This document shows, piece after piece, positions 53,453-62,287 of a stretch of DNA of 64,000 nt (position 1 is its first letter; every line of letters starts with the position of its first letter). This DNA comes from Paracidovorax cattleyae (lineage in GTDB: Bacteria > Pseudomonadota > Gammaproteobacteria > Burkholderiales > Burkholderiaceae_C): positions 49,807 to 113,806 of the forward strand of contig NZ_FNJL01000017.1 of NCBI RefSeq assembly GCF_900104515.1, in the 5' to 3' direction. The notes under the pieces are model-generated. The model made no database searches. It saw only the letters and a list, made by a program, of their open reading frames with translations, and had not been told where the DNA came from. The position numbers and the translations under genes were made by a program.

Positions 53453-55013
53453 CGCAGATCTCCTGTAATGCAATCGCAGGTCTTCTGCGCAAGGCATCTA
53501 CGCTTGATATCGCAGCCGTAAGGTAGGCTGCGCGCACAGCGCTGGCAAACCGATTTCCAAATGAGGTGTCACCCATTGGCCTACCTGTGTGGCAAGACAG
53601 GAAGAGCCGGGAGCAGTGACTGGCCCCGGGTATGCGAGGCCGCACCTTTTCAACGTGCCACCAAAGATGATCACTGATCTGATCCTCGGCCGTAGGAACA
53701 GGTTGATGACCGGGATGCTTCAGAACATCTGGTCGGGGGAGCCGGTCTGCAGCCTGGTCCAGGGTCATGGCGGCGAGTTCGACCATGCTCATGCCCAACA
53801 CTCGCACCATGGAGATGGCGAGCTTGTCCTGCAGCAGCGCGAGACGAGTCTTGGGATCGGCCGTGCTGCCAACCGCGTGATCGAGCGATATCAGCAGACT
53901 TTCGTATGCTTCGTTGCTCACTTGGCTACGGTAAAAGCTTGAACTTGTGCCCTTGGGGATATTTGCTCCGAAGTGCTCTTTGGCCAAGGCAAGCGAGACC
54001 TTCCCGACCTTCACGTCCAGTGCCCTAGCGATCCCGGCAAGTTCCTCGTGGGTGTGATGCCTCGTTCGCTGCATGCGAAGGTCGCAGAACATGGTCTCCA
54101 ACCACAGCGGCCTTTGCATGCCTCCCCTGGTTCCTACGACCTGCGTGAAGTTCAGTCCTCGTTCTCGCGTGTACCGCAGCGGGTTCGACAGCATTGTCGA
54201 GAGTTCATCCATCGCACTCCGCCGCACGGCGATACGCAATTCGTCCACATCACCAGACAGACGCAGGACTTGGCTGACGATGCATTCGGTGAGAGGTCGC
54301 AGGCCATCGAAGAACAATACCGAGTGAAGGTCACGAATGCCGGCCCACGCGAGGTGGCCCAGTTGCGCCGCGTCGAGCAGCGTCGATGTCCAAGCGACCA
54401 GGGCTGCCTTAGCCTTCTGTGGCACATGTTTGCGCATGTCGTAACCGCATGCCGAGCACAGGGCCAGCAGGCCGCGTCGCGGTGCATACCCGTCGCGGCC
54501 CACGTCGATTCGGTGAGGCATGAAAGCTGCAGAACATCGAGGGCAAGCATCAATAAGCTCGCACTGATGAACAGAGCAAACTGTGATGAATGACAGCCTC
54601 CACGCACGCCTGTAATAGGGCTCACGATCGCTTGACAAGCACAGGGAGCAACATGCAAGTCCAGCACGTCGGCGTACGCGGTGAAACACGCCCAAATGCG
54701 TGAGCCACCTTGAATTCCCGTTGAGCGTGACTTTTCCACTCACATAGCCTTCGTAGGCATGCAGTGTTGCCGCAGAGATCTGCGGGTCAGAGGCCGCCGT
54801 GGCTTCGCGCAGCGAGCGTCGGAGTTCCTCGCCAGCCCACCTGTCGACGTCGCGGTTCCAAAGCGGTTTGTCGCGACCAACAAACATGAGGCTGAGTTGC
54901 TCTGCCTTGTAGCCATGGGCGTGGGCCAGCCGAAGCATCCAGCTACCGAGCAGTTCATCGGGCAGCGGCTTGAAATGATTGGGCCATAGCCTGAGCGGTT
55001 TAGAGTCGAGCAC
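53439..55013 (-). CDS. tniQ: TniQ/TnsD-like target-selection protein
   Basis: A 524-residue TniQ-family protein. The N-terminal hallmark is LPDELLGSWMLRLAHAHGY, followed by a zinc-binding region CSLCLSS then CSVHQCELIDACPRC and CSACGYD, and a long C-terminal DNA-binding part. Such TnsD-type proteins recognise the attachment site, here presumably comM. I place the start at GTG 55013, just behind GAGGAGG and overlapping tnsC by 14 bp. The exact start is uncertain because the frame is open further upstream. Confidence 0.85.
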   Translation of the reverse strand: MLDSKPLRLWPNHFKPLPDELLGSWMLRLAHAHGYKAEQLSLMFVGRDKPLWNRDVDRWAGEELRRSLREATAASDPQISAATLHAYEGYVSGKVTLNGNSRWLTHLGVFHRVRRRAGLACCSLCLSSDREPYYRRAWRLSFITVCSVHQCELIDACPRCSAAFMPHRIDVGRDGYAPRRGLLALCSACGYDMRKHVPQKAKAALVAWTSTLLDAAQLGHLAWAGIRDLHSVLFFDGLRPLTECIVSQVLRLSGDVDELRIAVRRSAMDELSTMLSNPLRYTRERGLNFTQVVGTRGGMQRPLWLETMFCDLRMQRTRHHTHEELAGIARALDVKVGKVSLALAKEHFGANIPKGTSSSFYRSQVSNEAYESLLISLDHAVGSTADPKTRLALLQDKLAISMVRVLGMSMVELAAMTLDQAADRLPRPDVLKHPGHQPVPTAEDQISDHLWWHVEKVRPRIPGASHCSRLFLSCHTGRPMGDTSFGNRFASAVRAAYLTAAISSVDALRRRPAIALQEICDERA

Positions 55014-55890
55014 CGGCCTCCTCGACGCGTTCGCGCTGTTGCTGCATGCCTTCCACAATCTCGAGCGTGATCGCCTCCTCTCCCATTTGCAGAGCCTTAA
55101 TCGCCGCGTCGCGAACAACTCGTGCGATGCCGCCAATCGTCTGCTCTGACATGCCAAGAATCGCTCGAGCCATCGCCTTTCCGGCGAGCGTTGACTTCTC
55201 TCGCAAGGGAAGCAGCATTTCGAACTGGGTCAATAACAGCCTGAAGTCATCGTCCATATCCCATCGTGTCAGAGGACGCACTTCGAAGCGGCTCTTCATC
55301 TCCGAGGCCGCAAGAAGGATGTCCCGGGCCACGGCCGTCCCTGCTGCAACGATAGACACACTGGACTCGTTCGACAGGTACTTGAACGTGTTCAACACAG
55401 CTTCTCTGCGATGAATAGGCCCTGCGAGGATTGAATGAATCTCATCGATGAGAAGAATCCGGGTTCCGCATGCTTTCAATTGGTCAAGAACAAGCTGTAG
55501 CTTACGGCTGTCCGTCGCTGAGCGCTGAGGCTGAATGTTGAAAGCGTGTAGTGTCCTATCGAGAAACAGCCGGTTGTCAGGCGTAGGCGGCGCTTGTATG
55601 AACACGACGGGCGCGAAAGTCGTGTCGCCCGTCGGCCGCTCGTCCGAGAGGTGACGCAGCCGGAACTCCTTCAGGATGTGCGTCTTGCCATTATTAGAGC
55701 GCCCAACGATCAGCAGATTGGGAGGCCGAGTGGTTTTCGGGAGTACCAGCAGTTCCTCCATTTCTTGGAGCAGGGAATCTGCGCTCGGGTAGGGCACGAA
55801 CACGTTCTTTTTTATGTGTTCGATCCGTGCCTCAACACTGCTTTCGAGAAGCTCCTTCGCCTTTAGTGACAGTACCCGCTCAGTGCTCAT
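55000..55890 (-). CDS. tnsC: TnsC/TniB AAA+ regulator of transposition
   Basis: A 296-residue AAA+ ATPase. Walker A is GRSNNGKT (63-70) and Walker B is ILLIDEIHS (D149, E150), with TniB-type sequence throughout. It links the target-selection protein TniQ to the transposase TnsB. The ATG overlaps the tnsB stop by 4 bp. It is shorter than Tn7 TnsC (about 555 residues), which is normal for TniB-like versions. Confidence 0.92.
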   Translation of the reverse strand: MSTERVLSLKAKELLESSVEARIEHIKKNVFVPYPSADSLLQEMEELLVLPKTTRPPNLLIVGRSNNGKTHILKEFRLRHLSDERPTGDTTFAPVVFIQAPPTPDNRLFLDRTLHAFNIQPQRSATDSRKLQLVLDQLKACGTRILLIDEIHSILAGPIHRREAVLNTFKYLSNESSVSIVAAGTAVARDILLAASEMKSRFEVRPLTRWDMDDDFRLLLTQFEMLLPLREKSTLAGKAMARAILGMSEQTIGGIARVVRDAAIKALQMGEEAITLEIVEGMQQQRERVEEAGARL

Positions 55891-57779
55891 GAAGCCTCCC
55901 GTACTCCGATTAAAAGGTCGATGCTTGGCACCGGCAGATTCTCGTCGTCTTCAGTATCCGTGACAGGTGTGACCTTCTTCGGCCTTCGCGTCTCGCCCAC
56001 TTTCGCCCACTCTCGGCGCTTCTGGGCCTTCCTGTTTGCCGCCTTCTTGAGGGCCGACTCATCCGCGATGATCTTTCTCGCGAGGTCAATGCTGTTGAAG
56101 ATCAGCACTTCGTTGTTCGTCGGGCTGCCTTGATCCTTCAGCATCTTCTTCGCCCACGACACCTCCCACAGGCTCACAGGGGCGCGGGAGGCGACGCGAT
56201 ACGGCAACGTGATGTACTCACGCGCACGATCGTCGTAGAACCAGATCTGGTGCAAATCACGTGGGTCGTACCGGCAGACGAAGGTACGGCCTTTTCCATC
56301 TGGCGTCTTCTCGGCAATGAACCGTTGAATGCGGGGCGAGTACCAATCGATGCTCCAGCTCCTCACGCCATACTGCTGGACCGTCGCTTCGAAGAATGGC
56401 AAGAAGTCGATACGGAGACGCTCTGCTTTCTCTGGCGACAGATAGGGAGGAAGCCCTAAGGGCAGTGCTCCGTCGAGGCCCTCCAAGTGAGCTTTGGTCC
56501 AGACATCAAGTGGGGCCATCCCATCATTGCCCGCATGTGGAGTCAGGTGGTATCGGCCCAGAAGGTAGATGGCGAACCACTTTTCGAGCCCAGCCCGGGT
56601 CAGTACCGCTTTGCCTTCGGAATCGTAGTCCGCTCGCTCCTGGACGTTGGAAAAGGTAGTGCCTGGCAGTTCCTCATGGACTTCCTGCATGAACGTCCTG
56701 AACGCCCGCTCCACATGCCCCCCATACCGCGGCTGCCCTTTAACTCGCCTCTCGGGAATGATCGAGTATTCGGCACAAGCCTTTCGCAGCATCTCGCCTC
56801 GGAATTCCTTCGCGTTGTCCGTATGGATCGTGCGCATGAAGCCATAGCACGGCCAGGTGAGGTGCTTCTCCAGCCCACGTTCCCGGAGCCATTCGTCCTT
56901 CGGCAAGATCGACATGCTGATGCACAGTCCCGTCGCCAGCGCGCCGGGGTGATCGATGGACAAAACGAACCCGGTCACCATCTTGCTTCTCACGTCCAGG
57001 GCGATGGTCAGGAAAGCACGGCCGATTGGCTTTCGATGAACGTCATCGACGATGATCACGTCCATCGGCGTGTGGTCGATTTGAATGACGGCGTAGGGAA
57101 ACTGAGCGTTAGGAAAGGAGCCCAGAAGCGGCGCATGGGTTTCTTCCGAGCGCTTCCGGGAGTACCGGCGAGCCTCGACCGTGGCGCCATCGAGCCGGTG
57201 GATGATGCTCCGCACCGTAGTCTGCGTCGGCGTACCTAGATTGGCAGCCTTGCAAGCTCGATCGATCTCCTTCCAAACACTGGCCACAGACTTTCTGTTC
57301 TGGCTCAGATAGTGCTTTTCGATGCCTTCATTCACGATGGACATCACCTGCGCAGACAAGCGAGGCACGCCGACGTCGCTGCGGCGCTTTCTCAGCAACG
57401 ATGAAATGCGACCACTCGCCTTGTAGGCAGCGAGCAGGCGGTACACCGAAGAAGAACTTAGGCCGAGCACGCTTGCTACCTTTTTGATCTCTGCCACGGT
57501 GCGGTCAGCGGGCTTCAACTGCAGAAGCACATGGAGATTTCTATAGATTTCGAACGCTCTGTTCCAGGCTTCGTCTTCGATGCAGTCGAGGTCTTCTACG
57601 CGAACTGGATCGTTAGCCTGAACGGTGCTTTGAAGATCCGAGACGTTGCAGACAAGGTGCTTTCCTTCGTTGTCTGTGACGACGACGCTGGTGAGATCCA
57701 CAAAGTCCAAAACGGTGTAGGCAATGCCGCTCTTGACGACGGCGCTACCTGCTCGGATGTGTGGCGCGACCCTGCTCAC
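55887..57779 (-). CDS. tnsB: TnsB-like DDE transposase
   Basis: A 630-residue Mu/TniA-type transposase. The N-terminal HTH (SSSSVYRLLAAYKASGR) is followed by the RNase H-like core with the DDE triad: D235 in VIQIDHTPMD, D321 in IHTDNAKEF and E357 in GGHVERAFRTF. A beta-barrel and a charged C-terminal tail follow. It binds the repeated end sites and joins 3' ends to target DNA. It starts with GTG (57779), overlapping the tnsA stop by 4 bp (GTGA). Confidence 0.95.
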   Translation of the reverse strand: MSRVAPHIRAGSAVVKSGIAYTVLDFVDLTSVVVTDNEGKHLVCNVSDLQSTVQANDPVRVEDLDCIEDEAWNRAFEIYRNLHVLLQLKPADRTVAEIKKVASVLGLSSSSVYRLLAAYKASGRISSLLRKRRSDVGVPRLSAQVMSIVNEGIEKHYLSQNRKSVASVWKEIDRACKAANLGTPTQTTVRSIIHRLDGATVEARRYSRKRSEETHAPLLGSFPNAQFPYAVIQIDHTPMDVIIVDDVHRKPIGRAFLTIALDVRSKMVTGFVLSIDHPGALATGLCISMSILPKDEWLRERGLEKHLTWPCYGFMRTIHTDNAKEFRGEMLRKACAEYSIIPERRVKGQPRYGGHVERAFRTFMQEVHEELPGTTFSNVQERADYDSEGKAVLTRAGLEKWFAIYLLGRYHLTPHAGNDGMAPLDVWTKAHLEGLDGALPLGLPPYLSPEKAERLRIDFLPFFEATVQQYGVRSWSIDWYSPRIQRFIAEKTPDGKGRTFVCRYDPRDLHQIWFYDDRAREYITLPYRVASRAPVSLWEVSWAKKMLKDQGSPTNNEVLIFNSIDLARKIIADESALKKAANRKAQKRREWAKVGETRRPKKVTPVTDTEDDENLPVPSIDLLIGVREAS

Positions 57780-58519
57780 GAGACGCGGCCTTCCGTAGAG
57801 AAGATGGTGGAATGCGTGACCGGTGACGAGTCATCAAAGACGATGCGCTGGCGGGCGACTAACGACCAAAACGTCCAGATCGTTTGGGCACGTCGTTCCA
57901 TCGACCACGTTGCCGCCACCATGTCGATGAGCTGCCCATGGGTGCTCTCGCCTCGATCTTCGAGCGCTCGAAGCAACTGCGCGGCCAAATCTGCCGGATA
58001 GTCAGCATTGCGATATCGCCACAGGAACTGGATGTTCTCCAACCTTGTGGTGCGAATATCGCTTTCATCAAGGACCGCAAAACGCCACCCTCGCTCTTCG
58101 CAGTACCCCTGGGCCGCTCGGAATTTATGCCTCAGCTCCTGCCAGTTCTTGGCAAGTTCGCGTCGGTACTTGACCTCGCATAGCAGCGGCGTCGGATGGT
58201 TGCCGGCTTGCTTTTTGAACACCACCAAAACGTCAGGCGTGTAGCGCCTGGCTTGCCCTGGTGAGACCTCATACTCGATGGTCACGGGCTGAGCCGCGTA
58301 CCAATCGATCTCGTCGTGGTCCCATGCAAGCTGCATGAACAGATCTCTCTCCAGCGCAGATTCGAACTCCTGATCGCCGAGCCGGCCGGTGATGCTTCGT
58401 GTTGAGATCGGAATGCGGCGGACGGATTGCGGGCGGAGCACGGGAATGAGCCAGGCAGAAGGATTGACCTTAGTTTTCTCGATAAGGCACGTAAAAGCAA
58501 AGACTTTTGCCGAGCACAT
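57776..58519 (-). CDS. tnsA: TnsA-like transposon endonuclease
   Basis: A protein of about 248 residues with the TnsA nuclease fold. E57 is in ALERDLF, D96 in RRYTPDVLVVF, and E115-x-K117 in LLCEVKYR, followed by a C-terminal helix-turn-helix-like region. TnsA cuts the 5' ends so that transposition is cut-and-paste. The start is uncertain: ATG at 58519 is used, but a TTG at 58531 has a GGAGG at 7-nt spacing. It is first gene of the operon, so transcription should start in the 58520-58740 gap. Confidence 0.88.
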   Translation of the reverse strand: MCSAKVFAFTCLIEKTKVNPSAWLIPVLRPQSVRRIPISTRSITGRLGDQEFESALERDLFMQLAWDHDEIDWYAAQPVTIEYEVSPGQARRYTPDVLVVFKKQAGNHPTPLLCEVKYRRELAKNWQELRHKFRAAQGYCEERGWRFAVLDESDIRTTRLENIQFLWRYRNADYPADLAAQLLRALEDRGESTHGQLIDMVAATWSMERRAQTIWTFWSLVARQRIVFDDSSPVTHSTIFSTEGRVS

Positions 58520-58736
58520 TCTCACCGACAAAACCAGGCCTCCGCCCTTGAACAATCACACAAAGAACTATCGCGATGAAGGGCCGATACAAAGTAACGA
58601 ATCGGCAGCGCCGTTGCTTAGGACATCAGGGTCTTAGCGAAAAACGCGAGGTTCTGGTGACTGGATCACAACACGAATTTATCTCTAGTGAAATACCAAA
58701 ACCACCGTGGCAGAGATCAGCAAGACCACACAGTCA

Positions 58737-58750
58737 TGTATGAATTAGTG
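58737..58750. repeat. 14-bp inverted repeat flanking the XRE gene, copy 1
   Basis: TGTATGAATTAGTG here matches, with one mismatch, the reverse complement of 59143-59156 (CACTAATTCGTACA). The two copies bracket the XRE regulator gene and lie in the upstream regions of tnsA and of the 59180 gene. They may be operators or remnants of an inserted unit. Confidence 0.5.
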
Positions 58751-58776
58751 CACCTTGATCTTGGGTGATCAAGGTG
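58751..58776 (-). terminator. perfect hairpin just past the XRE gene
   Basis: CACCTTGATC (58751-58760) pairs exactly with GATCAAGGTG (58767-58776) around a 6-nt loop. It starts 5 bp after the XRE stop. There is no T-run, so it is a weak terminator, mRNA-stabilising hairpin or protein-binding dyad. Confidence 0.5.
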
Positions 58777-58780
58777 CTGA

Positions 58781-59110
58781 TCACCGGTTCACGCGGCCAC
58801 GCGAGACTGAGGTAGCAGCTCGCACTCTGGAGGCCGCTACTTGGCTCTGGGGGGGAGCCAGCAGATCTCTCACGTCGATCGGAAAGGCGCCAGCGATCTG
58901 ATGAAGCATCGTCAGCGTGGGGTTGGCCTGGCCAGATTCGATCCTGCTCATGTATGTCCGGAAGAGGCCGCTTCGGTCGGACAACTCTTCCTGCGTGAGC
59001 CCATGTTCGACACGTAATTCCTTGATCCGCAGGCCCAAGCTCTTACGTGGATCGAGTTCGACCTTTTTCTTCTTGGCAACGGTGGACGGGCTCTGCGGCG
59101 GCACGTCCAA
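58781..59110 (-). CDS. small XRE-family HTH regulator
   Basis: A protein of about 109 residues with a clear XRE domain: LGLRIKELRVEHGLTQEEL, then RSGLFRTYMSRIESGQANPT. A lysine-rich N terminus (AKKKKVELDP) and an Arg/Ser tail flank it. The start is TTG at 59110 or GTG at 59104, as GGAGAG lies just upstream of both. It is divergent from the 59180 gene, and the gap holds one copy of a 14-bp inverted repeat whose partner lies beyond the gene. It probably autoregulates. Its target in the island is unknown. Confidence 0.8.
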   Translation of the reverse strand: MDVPPQSPSTVAKKKKVELDPRKSLGLRIKELRVEHGLTQEELSDRSGLFRTYMSRIESGQANPTLTMLHQIAGAFPIDVRDLLAPPQSQVAASRVRAATSVSRGRVNR

Positions 59111-59142
59111 GACTCTCCGCTAGGTATACTCTTTCATACACA

Positions 59143-59156
59143 CACTAATTCGTACA
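59143..59156. repeat. 14-bp inverted repeat flanking the XRE gene, copy 2
   Basis: CACTAATTCGTACA, partner of 58737-58750. It lies in the divergent promoter region, next to several GTAY-type short repeats (GTATAC, CATAC, GTACATTC, CATAC). Confidence 0.5.
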
Positions 59157-59179
59157 TTCAACATACAACAGGGAAAACA

Positions 59180-59731
59180 ATGCAGCTAAAACAGTGGCAG
59201 CAGAGAGTGGTTCGCGACGAGTTGGTCGAATTTGGTCCCAGCAGGCAGGAAGCCAACGCTACCCAATTCAGTTACTTGGAATTCCGCAGCGAAGGGAGGG
59301 TCCGGAACGTCACGGTCTTCGATGACATGCTCTCAAAGTTGAGAGAAACACAGAATGTCGGTGACGCCCTGTTCTACTTGCTGGAAGGTCAGAATGTGCG
59401 AACAGCTGACGCCTCGACCGCATTGATCGCCGTCGGCCGCGAAGGAGGGCCAACGTTCGGTATTGATCTGAAAAGCCGAGGCTCGGATAGCACGATGGCA
59501 GACACAGATCGGGCCCGCAGAACAGGCAAACTGCTCCAGTGGGCAGGCGCCGCGCTCGTGCTGCTTGGGATTCCGCTTGTGCTGGTGTTCATCGGCATCT
59601 TGATGATCGGTGGTGGCATAGTGCTTTGGCGAACCGGCAAGAAGATCGCGACCGGCATGGAGTACCAGATGGAAATGCTTGAACAGTGCTCCGCGATGTT
59701 GGCCCGCATTCCTGGCGTCCGCCTCATCTAG
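59180..59731 (+). CDS. hypothetical membrane protein
   Basis: A 183-residue protein. The soluble N-terminal half (about 1-110) is followed by a hydrophobic hairpin (about 117-152: LLQWAGAALVLLGIPLVLVF, then GILMIGGGIVLW), then a short amphipathic end. No family recognised. It is divergent from the small XRE regulator, so it is its most likely target. The AT-rich leader and purine-rich AGGGAAAAC before the ATG support expression. Confidence 0.6.
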   Translation: MQLKQWQQRVVRDELVEFGPSRQEANATQFSYLEFRSEGRVRNVTVFDDMLSKLRETQNVGDALFYLLEGQNVRTADASTALIAVGREGGPTFGIDLKSRGSDSTMADTDRARRTGKLLQWAGAALVLLGIPLVLVFIGILMIGGGIVLWRTGKKIATGMEYQMEMLEQCSAMLARIPGVRLI

Positions 59732-59977
59732 AGCGAGGCGTTGCAGCTTGACCCCCCTCTAGACGTCGCGCCTCGCGCTCGCTACTCTCTGCCTGCAACT
59801 GAGCACATGTGATGTCCTTCTCGTCTTCCTTTCTCATACGCCGCTCCATCGCGATTCGTGATGTGCTGATGCGCGCGTGAGAAATTGGTTGGCCTCACCC
59901 TCGTCAGCACCTTCCCACGGTGCTGGCGGTGTCCGTAGACAGGACATGGCGGCGCCTTCGACCAAGGACTTGGCTCA

Positions 59978-60112
59978 ATGCTTCTCACCGCCAACATCTC
60001 ATTCGACTTTGCCTCGCCTGGCAAGCTCAGCACCTATCTCGCGGCACATCCGCCTTGCGTGATCGCGTCCGTACTTGGCGAGGCGATGGAGGCCGTGCAT
60101 GCAAAGCGATGA
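59978..60112 (+). CDS. short ORF (44 aa) overlapping the metallophosphoesterase gene
   Basis: ATG at 59978 has AAGGA 9 nt upstream. The product begins MLLTANISFDFASPGKLSTY and stops at 60112, 14 bp inside the next gene, a typical coupling overlap. Its composition is protein-like. There is no homologue I recognise. It may be a small regulatory or structural protein, or a chance frame. The rest of the 59732-59977 gap shows nothing clear. Confidence 0.4.
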   Translation: MLLTANISFDFASPGKLSTYLAAHPPCVIASVLGEAMEAVHAKR

Positions 60113-60839
60113 CGCACTGGTCTCCTTTGATGAAGTAATGAAGGATCCAGGTTACGAGCGCGCCTTTGCGCTCTTCAGCGGGACGCTGAATTGCCAAGAG
60201 CGACCTCGACCCGACATCCATGCCGCGATGCTGCGTCTCGTGGATCAGGCACTGATTTCCCAGATAAGCCAAGCTGTATCAACGGCATGGAGGGCCGGAA
60301 GAAAGATCTGGCTGACTGCAGATCTGCACCTCGGTCACAAGAACGTGCTGTCCTACTGCGCTCGGCCTTTTTTGAACGTGCAGGACATGGATGAAGCCCT
60401 GTCCTGGCAGCTCGGCAAGGTCGGCTCGGATGACTGGTTGGTAATCGTGGGAGACGTGGCCATGGGCGATCACACCTTGTGCTTTCCGGTACTTCGCCGA
60501 GTGCCGGGTAGAAAGGTGCTGGTCGTCGGCAACCATGACATCACTCGTGCCGGCCTGTGCCACTACAAGGATGCACGACACGACGATGGTTCGCATCTGT
60601 TTGAAGCTGTAGTGCCCTTCCTCTACTGGTCCGGCCATTGTGGCCAGCCAGTCGTGGTCAGCCACTATCCCCTCAAGCCGATGGATGCGCCTGAGGGCGT
60701 CACTGGCGATGGGCATGAGCCAGAGCTTCCGCTCTTGAACTACCACGGGCATCTCCACCGGGATCTTCTTCCTCACGGCCCGTCTGTTCAATACATCAAC
60801 GTTGGCTGGGACGTGACTCAGGGACTGGTGTGCCTGTAA
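60099..60839 (+). CDS. calcineurin-like metallophosphoesterase
   Basis: A 246-residue protein with the complete two-metal phosphoesterase set: DLHLGHKN, GDVAMGD, GNHD, VVSHYPL and GHLHRD in order, preceded by a helical N-terminal region of about 70 residues. The fold hydrolyses phosphomonoesters, phosphodiesters or nucleic-acid ends. The substrate is unknown. Phages and islands often carry such enzymes. The start at 60099 gives MQSDDALVSFDEV. An upstream Met lacks a ribosome site. It lies 50 bp before the H-NS-like gene. Confidence 0.85.
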   Translation: MQSDDALVSFDEVMKDPGYERAFALFSGTLNCQERPRPDIHAAMLRLVDQALISQISQAVSTAWRAGRKIWLTADLHLGHKNVLSYCARPFLNVQDMDEALSWQLGKVGSDDWLVIVGDVAMGDHTLCFPVLRRVPGRKVLVVGNHDITRAGLCHYKDARHDDGSHLFEAVVPFLYWSGHCGQPVVVSHYPLKPMDAPEGVTGDGHEPELPLLNYHGHLHRDLLPHGPSVQYINVGWDVTQGLVCL

Positions 60840-60889
60840 GAGGCACTTCCGCAAGACAGACCAGGCGCGGCGCACAGGAGGTGAACTGT

Positions 60890-61504
60890 ATGAGCGAGAA
60901 CACTGCAAGACGCGACAACCTGCTCGATAGTTTGAGCTGGCTTACTAGTTCAGAAGGACGTAAAGCTTTCGCCGATCGATTACGGGGGACTTTCCGGGTC
61001 AACTTCGACCATGAGGACCCTAGCCGAGCATGGATAACGCTGCCGGACGAAACGGTGGTCCATGGCCGGCTGTTGGAGGACGGGCAACTCGTGCCTGACA
61101 AGGCTGAGGACGCCGGTAAGATCGCGTCTTTAAATAGGCCTCTGAAATCTATGAAGAGTTTGAAAAGCTTACTTGCCGAGCAGGAGGCGCTGGACGCCGA
61201 AATTGCGAGGCAGAAGAAACGTGCTGCCGCCGACGCATTGGCCCAAATCCACGGCTTGATCGCAGAGTTCGGTTTCACCGCTCAGCAGGTGTTCCCCTGG
61301 CGGCCTGCCGTAAAGAAGGTCACTGCCAAATACCTGAATCCGAATACAGGTGCTACCTGGACCGGCAGAGGTAAGCCACCGGCTTGGATTGCCGGAAAGG
61401 ATCGTGAGCAGTTTTTGGTGGAGAAACCCGTTACCGAAACACCTCAACAAGGTCCGTTCCTTGCTGAGATGGCCGCCGCGGCAGCACGTCGAGAGAACCG
61501 ATGA
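60890..61504 (+). CDS. H-NS-family DNA-binding protein with N-terminal extension
   Basis: A 204-residue protein. The start at 60890 has a strong GGAGGT. The C-terminal H-NS DNA-binding element reads AKYLNPNTGATWTGRGKPPAW (broken here as AKYLNPNTGATW and TGRGKPPAW), preceded by a coiled region (LLAEQEALDAEIARQKKR) and HGLIAEFGFTAQQVF, as in H-NS/MvaT-like betaproteobacterial proteins. About 75 extra N-terminal residues are unusual. Such island-borne proteins silence horizontally acquired AT-rich DNA or modulate host H-NS. Confidence 0.82.
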   Translation: MSENTARRDNLLDSLSWLTSSEGRKAFADRLRGTFRVNFDHEDPSRAWITLPDETVVHGRLLEDGQLVPDKAEDAGKIASLNRPLKSMKSLKSLLAEQEALDAEIARQKKRAAADALAQIHGLIAEFGFTAQQVFPWRPAVKKVTAKYLNPNTGATWTGRGKPPAWIAGKDREQFLVEKPVTETPQQGPFLAEMAAAAARRENR

Positions 61505-61657
61505 CCGGGTAAATTGAGGGGTGGAGGATGATGGTCCAATTTGCAAGAAAACGGCGTATTAAAGCTCGGACAAGCGCATCGATTTTTGCAGAGCCCGCCG
61601 ACGCGCTTAGCATTCTGGACTAGACCATCACAACGCGAAGGAAGCAAAAGCCTTCCG

Positions 61658-62287
61658 TCAATGTTGAACTGTTGGCTTTGAAAGCGGAGGGCCTTGACTC
61701 CAGCCTCTACCTAGATTTACTTTCGATTCTTTCTGAAGCTTCGACAAGAGCTCATCCTTCGCTTGGCGACGCTTAGCCTCCAACTTTTGGTGACTTCGGA
61801 ACGCACGAATTTGAAAGTCCCAATGATTTGATAGCATGTACGCATAAAGAGCGCCTGCGGCTGCGCCTGCGCTGCAGAGGACCATCCAGTGCCATACGGG
61901 GCCAATAAGCTGATTCGACACTGCGGGCATTGAGCCGAGTAGGGCCATCACAGCACACCAAGCAGCCCACATGGTTGATTTGCTCCGATGTTTGGTCACT
62001 AGGGCTTCAAAGGCTTGATAAGCCTGAGCAGACATTTGCTCCGTCTCGACCGCCTCATCCAGGCGGTCACGCATAGCCCAGACAGCTGTGGCGCAAATCA
62101 TGCAAAAAGGCGTCATCATTCCAGACAGCCAAGCCAGGATTTTTACACTATCGATGAGACTCCATGCCAATTGCCCTCCACCAACACCGATGCAGAGCAA
62201 CGTGGGAAGTGTGACGACGCGGGGGACTGCTAGCCAAGCAATCAGCCGGCTGGTAGCTCGTCTGTTGTGACCTTGCTGAGCAGCCAT
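61658..62287 (-). CDS. hypothetical four-helix membrane protein
   Basis: A 209-residue protein with four predicted membrane segments (about 15-37, 45-68, 104-126 and 130-152) and a charged C-terminal coil (FRSHQKLEAKRRQAKDELLSK). The ATG at 62287 has GGA 8 nt upstream and lies 46 bp inside the 3' end of the upstream gene, an unusually long overlap. Unrecognised. Pairing with a soluble partner is reminiscent of membrane-effector defence modules, but no known family is evident. Confidence 0.65.
   Translation of the reverse strand: MAAQQGHNRRATSRLIAWLAVPRVVTLPTLLCIGVGGGQLAWSLIDSVKILAWLSGMMTPFCMICATAVWAMRDRLDEAVETEQMSAQAYQAFEALVTKHRSKSTMWAAWCAVMALLGSMPAVSNQLIGPVWHWMVLCSAGAAAGALYAYMLSNHWDFQIRAFRSHQKLEAKRRQAKDELLSKLQKESKVNLGRGWSQGPPLSKPTVQH

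Larger units (their letters stand above)
41589..58780. mobile_element. Tn7-like transposon in comM carrying type II CBASS (right boundary uncertain)
   Basis: The left end is at the comM junction (41589). The transposition genes tnsA-tnsB-tnsC-tniQ-tniE occupy 58519-51791 in one overlapping minus-strand operon. Between them lies a cargo bay with an unknown gene pair, an IS3 relic, a CBASS operon with regulators, and two IS5-family copies. Composition is clearly less GC-rich than the flanks. tnsA is normally close to the far end, but no matching terminal repeat or comM 3' half was found after it. The end given is a working limit. Confidence 0.8.

Noticed and set aside
58520..58780. Candidate right end of the Tn7-like element
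   Set aside because: I looked for ATTAAATAAGAAT-type repeats and for the inverse of TGTAATCG and found neither. The hairpin here is not a match to the left end.
59733..59776. GCGAGGCG...CGCCTCGC inverted repeat after the 59180 gene as a terminator
   Set aside because: The arms are only 8 bp with a 28-nt loop and no T-run, so it is too weak to call.
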